DNA from: Bactrocera neohumeralis
Taxonomy: Eukaryota > Arthropoda > Insecta > Diptera > Tephritidae
Reading direction: 5' to 3'
NCBI RefSeq assembly: GCF_024586455.1
Contig: NW_026089624.1
Span: 17,389,341-17,453,340, forward strand
DNA length: 64,000 nt
The notes under the pieces were generated by a model. The model saw only the letters and a program-made list of their open reading frames with translations. It was not told the DNA's origin and did no database searches. The position numbers and the translations under genes were made by a program. Shown here in pieces: positions 45,631 through 56,982 of the stretch. Within the stretch, counting starts at the first letter, position 1. Every line of letters begins with the position of its first letter.

Positions 45631-47424
45631 CTTTTATACCAACTTCAGTAAGATGAAGAAGGTTAATTAACTTTAATACGTGAAGTTAAAGACTTGAAGC
45701 CATTCAACATAGATTGCCAAATGTGTATATGCAAGAAAATCGGGTTTATACCTGAATGTAAAACTCTGGAATTTTCCCAAAGGCACTTCCGTTTTGGCTT
45801 TATGCTAACTTCAGTAAGATGAAGAAGGTTAATTAACTTTAATGTGTGAAGCTAATGATTTGAAGCCATTCGACACAGATTGCCACATGTGTATATGCAA
45901 GAAAATCGGTTTTATACTTAAATGTAAAATTGTGGACTTTTTCCAAATGCACTGCCGTTATGGCTTTATGTCAACTTGGGTAAGATCGTGAGGGTTAATT
46001 ATCTTTTAAGTATAAAACCGTTTTGGCTTTATACCAACTTCAGTAAGATGAAGAAGGTTAATTAACTTTAAAATGTGAAGTTAATGACTTGAAGCCATTC
46101 GACACAGATTGCCACATGTGTATATGCAAGAAAATCGGTTTTATACCTAAATGTAAAATTGTGGACTTTTTCCAAATGTACTGCCGTTATGGCTTTATGT
46201 CAACTTGGGTAAGATGGTGAGGGTTAATTATCTTTTAGGTATAAAACCGTTTTGGCTTTATACCAACTTCAGTAAGATGAAGAAGGTTAATTAACTTTAA
46301 TATGTGAAGTTAATGATTTAAAGCCATTCAACATAGAATGCCAAATGTGTATATGCAAGAAAATCGGTTTTATACCTAAATGTAAAATCCTAGAATTTTT
46401 CCAAATGCACTGCCGTTATGGCTTTATGTCAACTTTGGTGAGATAAAGAAAGTTAATTATTTTTAATATGTAAAGTTAATGATTTGAAGCAACTTGATAT
46501 GGATTTCTAAATGTGTACATGCAAGGAAGTCGTTTTTATACTTAACTGTAAAATTCTTGAATTTTCCAAATGCACTGCCGTTTTGGCTTTATGCCAACTT
46601 TAGTAAGATAAAGAAGGTTAATTAACTTTAATATGTGAAGATACTGATTTAAAACAACTCGACATAGATTGCTAAATGAGTATATACAAAAAATACGATT
46701 TATTACCTAAATATAAGATTGTGGATTTTTTTCAAAATCACTGCCGTTATGGCTTTAAGTCAACTTTGGTGAGATGAAGAAAGTTAATTAATTTTAATAT
46801 GTGAATTTAATAATTTGAAGCAACTTGATATGGATTGCTAAATGTTTAAATGCAGGAAAATCGGATTTATACCTAAATGTAAAATTGTGGAATTTTTCCA
46901 AGTGCTCTGGCAATATGGCTTTATGCCAACTGTAGTAAGATGAAGAAAGTTAATTCACTTTAATATGCGAAGCTAATGATTTAAGGCAATTCGGTGTGGA
47001 TTTCTAAATGTCTATATGCAAGAAAATCGGGTTTATTCCTAAATGTAAAATTCTGGAATTTTTCCATAGGCACTGCCGTTTTGGCTTTATGCTAACTTCA
47101 GTAAGATTAAGAAGATTAATTATCTTGAATATGTGAAGCCCATGATTTGAAGCCATTCGACATAGATTGCCAAATGTGTATACACAAAAAATACGATCTA
47201 ATACTGAAATATAAGATTGTGGAATTTTTCCTAATTCACTGCCGTTATGGCTTTATGTCAACTTTGGTGAGATGAAGAAAGTTAATTAACTTTAATATGT
47301 AAAGTTAATGATTTGAGGGCACTCGATGTGGATTTCGAAATGTGTATACGCAAGAAAATCGGCTTTATACCTAAATGTAAAATTATGGATTTTTTTGCAA
47401 ATGCACTGCGATATATATGCAAGA
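45631..47424 (+). repeat. Satellite array, F direction, with higher-order repeat
   Basis: About eleven monomers. A compound unit in which one monomer is fused to a partial one (TTAATTATCTTTT followed by AGTATAAAACCGTTTTGG) appears at about 45993 and 46227, and before the hAT-like insertion at about 43916. The array ends in ATATATGCAAGAA, the left target copy of the LINE. Confidence 0.9.
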
Positions 47425-47870
47425 ACTCATTTGTCAGCAAAAGTGGACGCGTTTTTTGTGCGGTCCAGTGTTTTCTTGTGTTTCTCCAAGTGTTTGCAGC
47501 AATTTGAACCGAATCTTTCCTCTGCTACAATCAGGTGACGGACGCAAGTGGGCGATTAAATCGAAAGACAGATAAGTACAATTTTTGGTATCTTATTTCA
47601 AAATATTTTACATACCTGCCCATTTTCCCGCGGGAAATTAGTTTTATTATATGTTTCCCCTAAGAACAGCAATCCAGGCACAACGTGATTATAACTTTGT
47701 TTTGCCGTTATGTTCTGAGCATCAGCTGTTTTCCCCTTCTTTTGTTTTCTTTTCGCATTCCCTTTTAGTCTTGGCGTTGCCAACCACCGGTAATATGAAT
47801 AAAACGTAAAGAGGACGGGACCGAACAGACCTGTTGACAGGTGTTCCTAACTGCTTTTTTTTAGTGAGGT

Positions 47871-49166
47871 ATGGCCTCCGAAAATAGTGTTGGGCGTACA
47901 CCAGAAAATCCTTTTCGAAGGATCTCTAAAATTGCTAGAACGCCGCCAAGTGGTAAAAATGGCAAAAACGAGGAGTCCACCTTTGCTGGACCAATAAAAA
48001 GTATTGAACCTGCTGACCATGTGGGAAAGAGTGGAAAATCCGAAGAAACGCAAAGCAGCGAATCTACTAACATTTTTTCCAAATTGGGCAGGAAAATAAA
48101 AGAGCTCGAAAATATGATGTCCGGCCAGAGACACATAAATCAAGCCATGCGAGATCTCGTAAACAGCATAACATACCTGTATGATAAAACAGGAAACCCC
48201 GGAACCTTACCGAAAATGGTGATGGTAGGGAAGGCGTCACAAGTGTCGTCCTCTCATAACGAAGTAAATACGCCAAAGAGAGCTCGAGAGCCATCAGGCT
48301 TCTTACCACCTACGAAAAAGCCAAAAAACGTGATTGAAAAAGCGCAGGCAACATTTAGTGAAGTCACGAAAATACCTATGAAAGACACAGCAAACAAACA
48401 GGCACCTGAAAAATGGGTAGACGTAGTAAAAAAGAACAGGCCGATGGAGAAGAGAATTAGGTCGAAACCAGACGCATTAATTCTAACAAAAAAGGACGGA
48501 GCCTCGTATGCGGACATCCTCCGTAAAATTAAAAGCGACAGTGGCCTCGAGGAGTTGGGTTCACATGTGACCTACATAAGGAAAACTATCAAAGGAGACC
48601 TGCTCATAGAGTTAAAAAATCAAGGAGATAAAAGAGCTGATTCGTTTCAGAGCGCCCTAGAGGGGGTAGTTGGCGAGATGGCAGTAGTACAACCAAGAAC
48701 ACACAACGTCACTATAATGTGCAAAGATCTGGATGAGATAACTACTCCAGAAGAAATCTGCGGAGCGTTACAAAAAGAGTGTGGGATTCAGAACATTGGG
48801 CCACCAAATATTAAAAATATGAGAAAAACAAGAAGCGGCACACAAATAGCCCTTATATCCTTGCGTGCCCAAGATGCCAAGACTGCCCTTAAATTAGGCA
48901 AATTAAAAATCGGTTGGTCGATCTGTCGCCTCCGGGAGTACTCCCCTGTCTCCCGCTGTTACAGATGCTTCCATCCAGGCCACATGGCGCGTAAATGTTG
49001 CAGTGTTACCGACAGGACCTCCCTTAGTACACGTTGTGGAAGCGAGGGACATGTAGCAAAAGCATGCACAAGAACACCGAGCTGCATGCTCTGCAAAGGG
49101 GAACATTCAGTTCTGAGTACATCTTGCCCAAAATACGTGGAGCTGCTAAATACAATGAAAAAATGA
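47871..49166 (+). CDS. R1-like LINE ORF1, nucleic-acid-binding protein, 431 aa
   Basis: A complete open frame. It is a Gag-like RNA-binding chaperone that packages LINE RNA. The N-terminal 200 residues are basic and low-complexity. A central region (KKDGASYADILRKIK onward) resembles the RRM-like part of R1-clade ORF1. Three zinc knuckles close the protein: CYRCFHPGHMARKC at about residue 363, a second in which the first Cys is Ser (STRCGSEGHVAKAC), and CMLCKGEHSVLSTSC. The TGA at 49164-49166 overlaps the ORF2 start as ATGA, which suggests translational coupling. The ATG is the first in frame after a 5' UTR of about 450 bp. Confidence 0.9.
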   Translation: MASENSVGRTPENPFRRISKIARTPPSGKNGKNEESTFAGPIKSIEPADHVGKSGKSEETQSSESTNIFSKLGRKIKELENMMSGQRHINQAMRDLVNSITYLYDKTGNPGTLPKMVMVGKASQVSSSHNEVNTPKRAREPSGFLPPTKKPKNVIEKAQATFSEVTKIPMKDTANKQAPEKWVDVVKKNRPMEKRIRSKPDALILTKKDGASYADILRKIKSDSGLEELGSHVTYIRKTIKGDLLIELKNQGDKRADSFQSALEGVVGEMAVVQPRTHNVTIMCKDLDEITTPEEICGALQKECGIQNIGPPNIKNMRKTRSGTQIALISLRAQDAKTALKLGKLKIGWSICRLREYSPVSRCYRCFHPGHMARKCCSVTDRTSLSTRCGSEGHVAKACTRTPSCMLCKGEHSVLSTSCPKYVELLNTMKK

Positions 49167-52152
49167 GAATATTGCAGCTGAACTTAAACCACTGCGCCGC
49201 AGCACAAGCCCTGCTGCAACAAACCATAATAGAAAGCAAAATTGATGTCGCCTTACTGAGTGAGCAATATTCCCAACGTTCGGAAAGTACTTGGATTACA
49301 GATATAAGTGGCAAAGCAGCAATATGGTCCTGCAATGGACAAACATTCACGTCTTGCTGCAGAGTAGCAAAAAATGGTTTTACCTGGGCGCAAATAGGAG
49401 GAATCTACTACGTAAGCTGTTATGCTCGCCCTAGCGCGCCTGTTAGAGAATTTGAAGACTTCCTCCTGGAATTATCGTTAGAAAGCAGAGGCAAATCTCC
49501 GATAATAATGGCAGGCGATTTTAACGCATGGTCTACTGCCTGGGGTAGCAGAAGTTCGAACCATCGTGGGCGCCTAGTTCTAGAATTCCTGAGCCAAACC
49601 AACCTCACAATAATGAATAGCGGCACAAAAATACTTACCAAAAAGGAAATAAAGGCTCTATAATAGACCTGATGTTTGCAAATGACGCACTAAGCAGACA
49701 CATTAAATGGGAGGTGTCTGACATGTTCACATATAGTGATCACATGGCTATCATAGCAGAAGTTTTATTCTCTCGAGAACAGGAACCCCCACGCAGTAAC
49801 ACTATACAAAAACGAAGCTGGAAGCAAACAGATTTTGATACTGACGTTTTTGAGACAGTCTGGAGTACAGCAATATTGTCAGGCGAAGGCGCCATCCACT
49901 TAGTAACCGCATTGCGAAAGGAACTGGTAACAGCATGCGACGCCACAATGCGAAAGACAAAATGTCACAATAACCGAAGACCTGTATACTGGTGGAATGA
50001 AGAAATTGCCACGCTGAGAAAGCTCTGTCACTCAGCCCGACGTCGCCTACAACGCAATCAAAATGGCGAAAACGGAAACCGTCTCAAAGAAGCTTTTAAA
50101 AGCCATAAGAAGCTTCTAAAGTCAGCTATAATCCGTAGCAAAAGAAACTGCTTTGAAAAGATCTGTGAAGAAGCGAATATAGACCCCTGGGGGACAGCTT
50201 ATAAAATATGTATGTCCAAATTCCAAAATAAGCGGCAGCAACCCAAATGCGCTTCGTTCATGAAGAAAGTCTTGAAGGCATTATTTCCGACGCACGCACC
50301 GATTACTAGCGCTGTGCGACGAAACGAAGCTCCTGAATCACCCCTACTGGTTACAGAAGAAGACCTATTGACCATAGTTAAAAAAATCAAAAACAACAAA
50401 GCGCCTGGTATCGATGGCATACCAAACAGAGCTCTAAAGGTAGCCATAATTTCAAAGCCCGCTCTTTTCGCAAAAATGTACAACGCATGTATAAAAGAAG
50501 GGATCTTCCCCGATCCCTGGAAAGTTCAGCGCCTGGTTTTAATCCCAAAACCAAAAAAAACACCAGATGAACCCTCTTCGTATCGACCTCTGTGTATGCT
50601 CGACACAATGGGCAAAGTGTACGAAAGCATAATAAGAAACCGCTTGGAGTTTGCAATCCAGGAAGCCGGCGGACTATCAGAAAGACAATACGGCTTCAGG
50701 AAACAGAGGTCCACTATCGATGCACTAAAAGAAGTTGTCGACACTGCGAAAAGTGCAGTAAGCGGCAAAAGATGGAAAGGTGGTACAAAAGAATATTGTG
50801 CGCTGATAACCCTGGATGTGAAGAATGCATTCAACTCTGCTAAATGGACAAACATATTTGCAGCCTTAAATGAAATACGCGCCCCACAGTACCTCATAAA
50901 TATCGTTATGAGTTATTTTGAAAATAGAAGACTGTTTTACGACACCACCGAAGGCATCAAGAGCTACCCTATTTCAAGTGGAGTACCACAAGGTTCAGTT
51001 TTAGGCCCTTGCTTATGGAATCGAGTATATGATGGGGTGCTAAAAATCCCACAACCAAAAAACGTTAAGCTAATCGCATACGCGGACGACCTTATAGTGG
51101 TAGCAGTAGCTAAACAACTTGATGACCTGCAAAATAAATGTAACGAATGCATAAATGGTCTGCGCCAATGGTTTTCGTCCATGAGTTTGGAACTGGCTGA
51201 GCACAAAACGGAGGTATTGCTCGTAAGCACCAGGAAAATTGAGGAAAAAATAACTCTCACTATAGGCGAGTGCGTGATTACTTCACAACCACAGTTGAAG
51301 TATTTAGGGGTAATATTGGACACCAAACTGAAATTCAAGCAGCACTTGGCAAACATAGCAAATAAAGCAAATAAGATTTATAATGCCCTATCAAGAATGA
51401 TGGCAAATAGAGGCTGTGTGCGCTCCAGCCGCCGACTTCTAATCGCAAAAGCGATGAGCTCAGTTATACTGTATGCAGCTCCAGTATGGATACAGGCACT
51501 AAACATAAAAGCGTATGCCAAGCCAATAATTGCGGTGCATAGACTCACAGCAATAAGAGTAACAAGTGCTTTCCAAACTATTTCCAGCGAAGCAGCTGAA
51601 GTACTAGCTAGTATGCCGCCTATAGACATCCAGGGAGACGAGTTCGCGAGACTATATGAACTATCAGCGCCAATTACAGAAACCCAAAAGAGAGAAGAGA
51701 GAAATAAGAGCATAACTCTATGGCAGCAACGGTGGCAAACCTCAACTAAAGGACGGTGGACCCACAGACTCATACCTGACATCCACACGTGGATAAGTAG
51801 ACAACATGGGGACCTGGATTTCCACCTCACCCAAATATTAAGTGGGCATGGGTGCTTTAGAGGCTACCTATATAAATTTCAAAATGACGTCAGTCCGTAT
51901 TGTTCGATGTGTACGGAGTCAATAGAAGACTCTGAACACGTGTTTTTCTATTGTCCTCGGTTTCTAAAAATAAGGGAAAAGTTAGAAACAGCACTAGGTG
52001 GTAGTTTAATGGTGGAAAGTTTGACTGCACTTATGTGTCAGTCCTCTGAGAAGTGGAAAGCTGTTCGCGAAGCGGCAGCTTCCATCACGACAATATTAAG
52101 ACAGGTACAGCAGAATAGGCGCCAGTCCGTCCGTGCTATAGAGGAGACGTAA
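49163..52152 (+). pseudogene. R1-like LINE ORF2, endonuclease-reverse transcriptase with one frameshift
   Basis: It begins at the ATG of the ATGA overlap (MRILQLNLNHC). The AP-endonuclease (GDFNAWSTAWGS, YSDHMAI) is interrupted at about 49630 by a one-base loss in an A-run: five As here, six in copy A. The frame resumes at 49672 and is open to 52152 (826 codons). RT blocks are complete: KAPGIDGIPNRALK, SSYRPLCMLDTMGK, GFRKQRSTIDAL, ITLDVKNAFNSA, GVPQGSVLGP and the catalytic IAYADDLIVV (about 51070-51100). The C-terminal finger is CSMCTESIEDSEHVFFYCP. Apart from that base the protein looks functional, so a consensus error is possible. Confidence 0.9.
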
Positions 52153-52252
52153 AATGTCTTGTCACTCCCATGAAGTAATACCTTATCTGGTGGTTCCGTG
52201 GGAGAGTCTTGAGTTGGGAGTAGGTTAGGTTTAGCGGGTTAAAGTCCCGCTG

Positions 52253-53250
52253 TAAAATTCCGGAATTTTCCAAATGCACTGCCGTTTTGGCTTTATGGTA
52301 ACTTCTGTAAGATGAAGAAGGTTAATTAACTTTAATATGTGAATTTAATAATTTGAAGCAACAGAACAGAAGATATGGATTGCTAAATGTTTAAATGCAG
52401 GAAAATAGGATTTATACCTAAATGTAAAATCGTCGAATTTTTCCAAATGCACTGCCGTTTTGGGTTTATGCCAATTTCTGTAAGATGATGAAGGTTAATT
52501 AACTTTAATATGTGACGCTAATGATTTGACTAAACTCGATATGAATTGCTAAATGTTTAAATACAGGAAAATCGGTTTTATACCTAAATGTAAAATTGTG
52601 GAATTTTTCCAAATGGTCTGGCGTTATGGCTTTATGCCAACTGTAGTAAGATGAAGAAAGTTAATTAACTTTAATTTGTGAAATAAATAATTTGAAGCGA
52701 TTTGATATGGATTTCTAAATGTGTACATGCAAGAAAATCGGTTTTATACCTAAATGTAAAATTATGGATTTATTTCCAAATGCACTGCCGTTATGGCTTT
52801 ATGTCAACTTGAGGTAGATGGTGAAGGTTAATTAACTTGAATATGTCAAGCTGATGATTTGAAGCAATTCGTTGTGGATTTCTAAATGTGTATATGTAGG
52901 AAGATCGGTTTTATACCTATATGTAAACTGTGGAATTTTTCCCAATGCACTACCGTTTTGGGTTTATGCCAACTTCTGTAAGATAACGAAGGTTAATTAA
53001 CTTCAATATGTGACGTTAATGATTTGAATCAACTCGATATGGATTGCTGAGTGTTTTAATGCAGGAAAATCGGCTTTATGCCTAAATGTAAAATTGTGGA
53101 ATTTTTCTAAATGCACTGCCGTTATGGCTTTATGCTAACTTCAGAAAGATGAAGAAGGCTAATTAACTTTAATATGTGAAGGAAATGATTTAAAGCCATT
53201 CAACACAGATTGCCAAATGTGTATATGCAATAAAATCGGTTGTATACCTA
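52253..53250 (+). repeat. Satellite array, F direction
   Basis: About six monomers, nearly the same as 42030-43520 including the AACAGAACAGAAG insertion, but without the extra duplicated 470 bp. Ends at a gap. Confidence 0.92.
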
Positions 53251-53350
53251 NNNNNNNNNNNNNNNNNNNNNNNNNNNNNNNNNNNNNNNNNNNNNNNNNN
53301 NNNNNNNNNNNNNNNNNNNNNNNNNNNNNNNNNNNNNNNNNNNNNNNNNN
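53251..53350. other. Assembly gap, 100 N
   Basis: Exactly 100 Ns. The satellite is F on the left and R on the right. Confidence 0.98.
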
Positions 53351-53850
53351 GTTCAAGCCATAACGGTGTGCTTTTGGGAAAAATTCCCCAAATTTTACAT
53401 TTAGGTATACAACCGATTTTTTCGTGCATATACACATTTAGAAATCCATGTCAAGTTGCTTCAAATCATTAACTTCACAAATTAAAGTTAATTAATCCTC
53501 TTCTTACTCAAGTTGGCATAAATTCATAACGACAGTGCATTTGGAAAAATTCCACAATTTTACATTTAGGTATAAAACCGTTTTTCTTGCATATGCACAT
53601 TTAGAAAAACAAATGAAGTTGCTTCAAATCATTAACTTCACATATTAAAGATAATTTACCTTTTTCATCTTACTCTAGTTGACATAAGACCATAGCGGCA
53701 GTGCATTTGGAAAAAATTTCATAATTTTACATTTAGGTATAAAACCGACTTTCTTGCTTTTAAACATTTAGCAATCCATATCGGATTGATTCAAATCATT
53801 AACGTCACATATTCAAGTTAATTAACCTTCGTCATCTTACAGAAGTTGGC
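53351..53850 (-). repeat. Satellite array, R direction
   Basis: Three monomers, closely similar to 61950-62433. It ends at CAGAAGTTGGC, where a pol fragment is fused. Confidence 0.9.
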
Positions 53851-53998
53851 GTTGGAGTCGCTGATTTTGTAAAAACAGAAATAGAGGATCTCCTCCAAAA
53901 TGATATTATTCGACGTTCGCAGTCGCCATACAACAATCCCATTTACGTGGTAGACAAAAAGGGTTTCGATGAGAACGGAGTTAAAACGAAAAGACTAG
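53851..53998 (+). pseudogene. Short Gypsy-type reverse transcriptase fragment fused into a satellite monomer
   Basis: About 148 bp with one open frame (GVADFVKTEIEDLLQNDIIR, then SPYNNPIYVVDKKGFDENG). It corresponds to the RT entry segment at about 14706-14850 of the Gypsy element but is clearly a different element. No LTR or other pol sequence accompanies it. The satellite continues on both sides (GTTGGC before, GTGCATTTGG after). A second, patchwork version is at 62434-62574. Confidence 0.85.
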
Positions 53999-54811
53999 TG
54001 CATTTGGAAAAATTCCACAATTTTCCATTTAGGTATACAACCGATTTTGTTGCGTATACACATTTGGCAATCTATGTTGAATGGCTTCAAATCTTTAGCT
54101 TCACATATTAAAGTTAATTAACCTTCTTCATCTTACAGAAGTTGGCATAAATCCAAAACGGCAGTGCATTTGGAAAAGTTCCACAATTTTACATTTCGAT
54201 ATAAAACCGATTTTCTTGCATATACACATTTGGCAATTTATGTTGAATGGCTTCAAATCACTAGCTTCACATATTGAAGTTAATTAACCTTCTTTATCTT
54301 ACAGAAGGTGGCATAAAACCAAAACGACAAAAAAATTCCAGAATTTTACATTTTTGTATAAAACCGATTTTTTTGCATATACACATTCGGCAAAGTGTTA
54401 ACTAGCCCTAATCATCTTACTCAAGTTGACATAAGACTATAACGGCTGTGCATTTGGAAAAAATTCCATAATTTTACTTTCACCTTCTTCATCTTACAGA
54501 AGTTGGCATAAAACCAAAACGACAAAAAAATTCCAGAATTTTACATTTTGGTATACAACCGATTTTCTTGCATATACACATTTGGCAATCAATGTTGAAT
54601 GGCTTCAAATCTTTAGCTTCACATATTAAAGTTAATTAATCTTCTTCATCTTACAGAAGTTGGCATAAAGCCAAAACGGCAGTGAATTTTAAAAATTCCA
54701 GACATTTACATTTAGGTATAAAACCGATTTTCTTGCATATACACAATTAGAAATACATGTGAAGTTGCCTCAAATCATTAGCTTCACATATTAAAGATAA
54801 TTTACCTTTTT
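53999..54811 (-). repeat. Satellite array, R direction, partly shuffled
   Basis: About five monomers. Two are shortened and rejoined near 54320-54480, where TTCACCTTCTTC follows an interrupted unit. Paralogous to 62580-63340. Confidence 0.88.
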
Positions 54812-56240
54812 ATACTGTCGCAACAAGTTGCTAAGGAGAGTATTATAGTTTTGTTCACATAACGGTTGTTTGTAAGTCCTAAAACTAAAAGAGTCAGATA
54901 TGGGGTTATATATACCACAGTGATCAGGGTGACGAGTAGAGTTGAAATCCGGATGTCTGTCTGTCCGTCCGTCTGTCCGTCCGTCCGTCCGTCTGTCCGT
55001 CCGTCCGTCCGTCCGTCCGTCTGTCCGTCCGTCTGTCCGTCCGTCCGTGCAAGCTGTAACTTGAGTAAAAATTGAGATATCATGCTGAAACTTGGTACAC
55101 GTATTTGTTGGCTCCATAAGAAGGTTAAGTTCGAAGATGGGCAAAATCGGCCAACTGCCACGCCCACAAAATGGCGAAAACCGAAAACCTATAAAGTGTC
55201 ATAACTAAGCCATAAATAAAGATATTAAAGTGAAATTTGGCACAAAGGATCGCATTAAGGAGGGGCATATGTGGACGTAATTTTTTTGGAAAAGTGGGCG
55301 TGGCCCCCTATACTATACTACTATAGCTATGTCAACCAAACTCTACAGAGCCGTTTCCTTCAGGCATTTCCATAAACAGTTCAAAAATGGAAGAAATCGG
55401 ATAATAACCACGCCCACTTCCCATACAAAGGTTATGTTGAAAATCACTAAAAGTGCGTTAACCGACTAACAAAAAACGTCAGAAACACTAAATTTTACGG
55501 AAAAAATGGCAGAAAGAAGCTGCACCCAAGCTTTTTTTAAAAATTGAAAAAGGGAGTGGCGTCGCCCACTTATGGACCTAAAACCTAATCTCAGGAACTC
55601 CTCGACCGATTTCAATGAAATTCGGTATATTATGTTTTCTTAACACCTTGATGACGTGTACGAAATAGGGGTGAAATCGGTTCACAACCACGCCTTCTTC
55701 CAATATAACGCTATTTTGAGTTCCATCTGATGCCTTCTCTGTATAATATTTCCGTAGCATCTATGGTTCGAAATTGGGCGAAATATATTCACAACCACGC
55801 CTACTTCCCATATACCACAATTTTGAAGTCCATCTGATTCGTTCACGTTAAAGTATATAAGTTCAACACGAGTGAAGATAACGGACCAAAACTTTTCACA
55901 AATACTGTATTTCTGGTGTAGCATAGCCCGAATAAAAATCACCGAGATCAGACCATTTTATTGAAAATATCGGTAAATATCTCAGATATTCTAAACATAT
56001 TCATAGGAAATGTGTTCCTTCCAACAGTGTTCGTCTGTGCCAAAAATGGGCAAAATCAAGCCAATATTTCTTCTTGCCCCCACATTCCTCTTATTTGATT
56101 TTCACAATTCTAGTGGACTTTGTGCCGAATATATTGGTCAAATTTTGAATTACCTTAATAAATTTGCATGGAAATATGTTCATACTTAAGTCAACGTGTT
56201 GGCCCCCATATACATATGTAATAACACGATTTCTGCCTTT
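54812..56240. repeat. Unclassified dispersed repeat with GTCC microsatellite
   Basis: Non-coding. Begins at about TACTGTCGCAACAAGTTGC and contains a (GTCC/GTCT)n tract at about 54954-55048. A long region follows with recurring CCACGCCCAC and GGGCGTGGC words and CCGATTTCAATGAAATTCG-like sense blocks. The same sequence from the microsatellite onward recurs at 63346-64000, so it is a dispersed family. I recall similar sequences being common in fly genomes but cannot name the family. Open frames across the microsatellite (Arg-Thr-Asp repeats) are artefacts. Confidence 0.65.
54954..55048. repeat. GTCC/GTCT tetranucleotide microsatellite
   Basis: About 23 units of GTCC with interspersed GTCT. A shorter version of the array is at about 63353-63387. 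Confidence 0.95.
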
Positions 56241-56982
56241 ACTTTTTACTTTACGCCGAATTGGTGAATGTTCCTGGTCCGACATCTTTTCAACAATTGC
56301 GAACAGTTGATGGACATCTGTGTGCGACTTACCGTGTGGCATGTCAATTATATATTACGGTTGCTTGAAAACGATTCGCATTGGGATTGGATCTTCATCG
56401 CCGCATCAAATTCGCACACTGTTTGCGATTATAACATCGACATGTTTCCCCTCAAATCCGAATGATTTGTGGATGAAATATAGGAATGAGATGTCTGAGG
56501 ATGTGTTGCATCGCGTGCGTTGTGAAGCTTTGAATCCTACATTGGAAATTACGGCAGAGATTTACAATGACACATTGATCATAATAGAAGATATGTGTTT
56601 GTTGATGGCAAATAAAGTATTGTCGTGTTTGGGCCTGACAGCACCCAATCGTGCTATGCAAGTGCATTAAACCATGTGTTGCAAAGAGAACTCCAGTACG
56701 ATACTCAAGCTATGACCGAAGCAGTTCGCACAACTGTTCCGCAATTGAACGAAGAACAAAGGATTGCGTACGATCGTTTAACACAAGCTGTAAACAGTGG
56801 GTCTGGGGTGATTTACTTTCTTGATTCTCCTGGGGGTACTGGGAAAACGTTCCTAATTTCATTGCTATTAGCAAAGATCCCATCGCAAAATGAGGTAGCC
56901 CTAGCGTTGGCTTCATCTGCAATAGCAGCAGCTTTATTAGAAGGCGGACGAACTGCACATTCAGCTTTAAAATTACCTTTAA

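Larger units (their letters stand above)
47425..52252 (+). mobile_element. R1-like LINE copy B (nearly complete)
   Basis: 5' UTR, ORF1 (47871-49166), ORF2 (49163-52152) and most of the 3' UTR. R1-clade-like by its ORF1 zinc knuckles, AP-type endonuclease and C-terminal Cys/His finger in ORF2. It starts after ATATATGCAAGAA. The last 40 bp or so of the 3' UTR, the poly(A) and the right target copy are missing: the sequence jumps from AAAGTCCCGC straight into a monomer. Copy A keeps those parts. Confidence 0.9.

Noticed and set aside
45465..45656. 63-codon frame in the hAT-like insertion
   Set aside because: AT-rich low-complexity frame running into satellite, with no recognisable domain.
54791..55167. 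Open frames with Arg-Thr-Asp-Gly repeats over the GTCC microsatellite
   Set aside because: A tetranucleotide repeat reads as a low-complexity peptide in several frames. There is no start context, homology or conserved flank.
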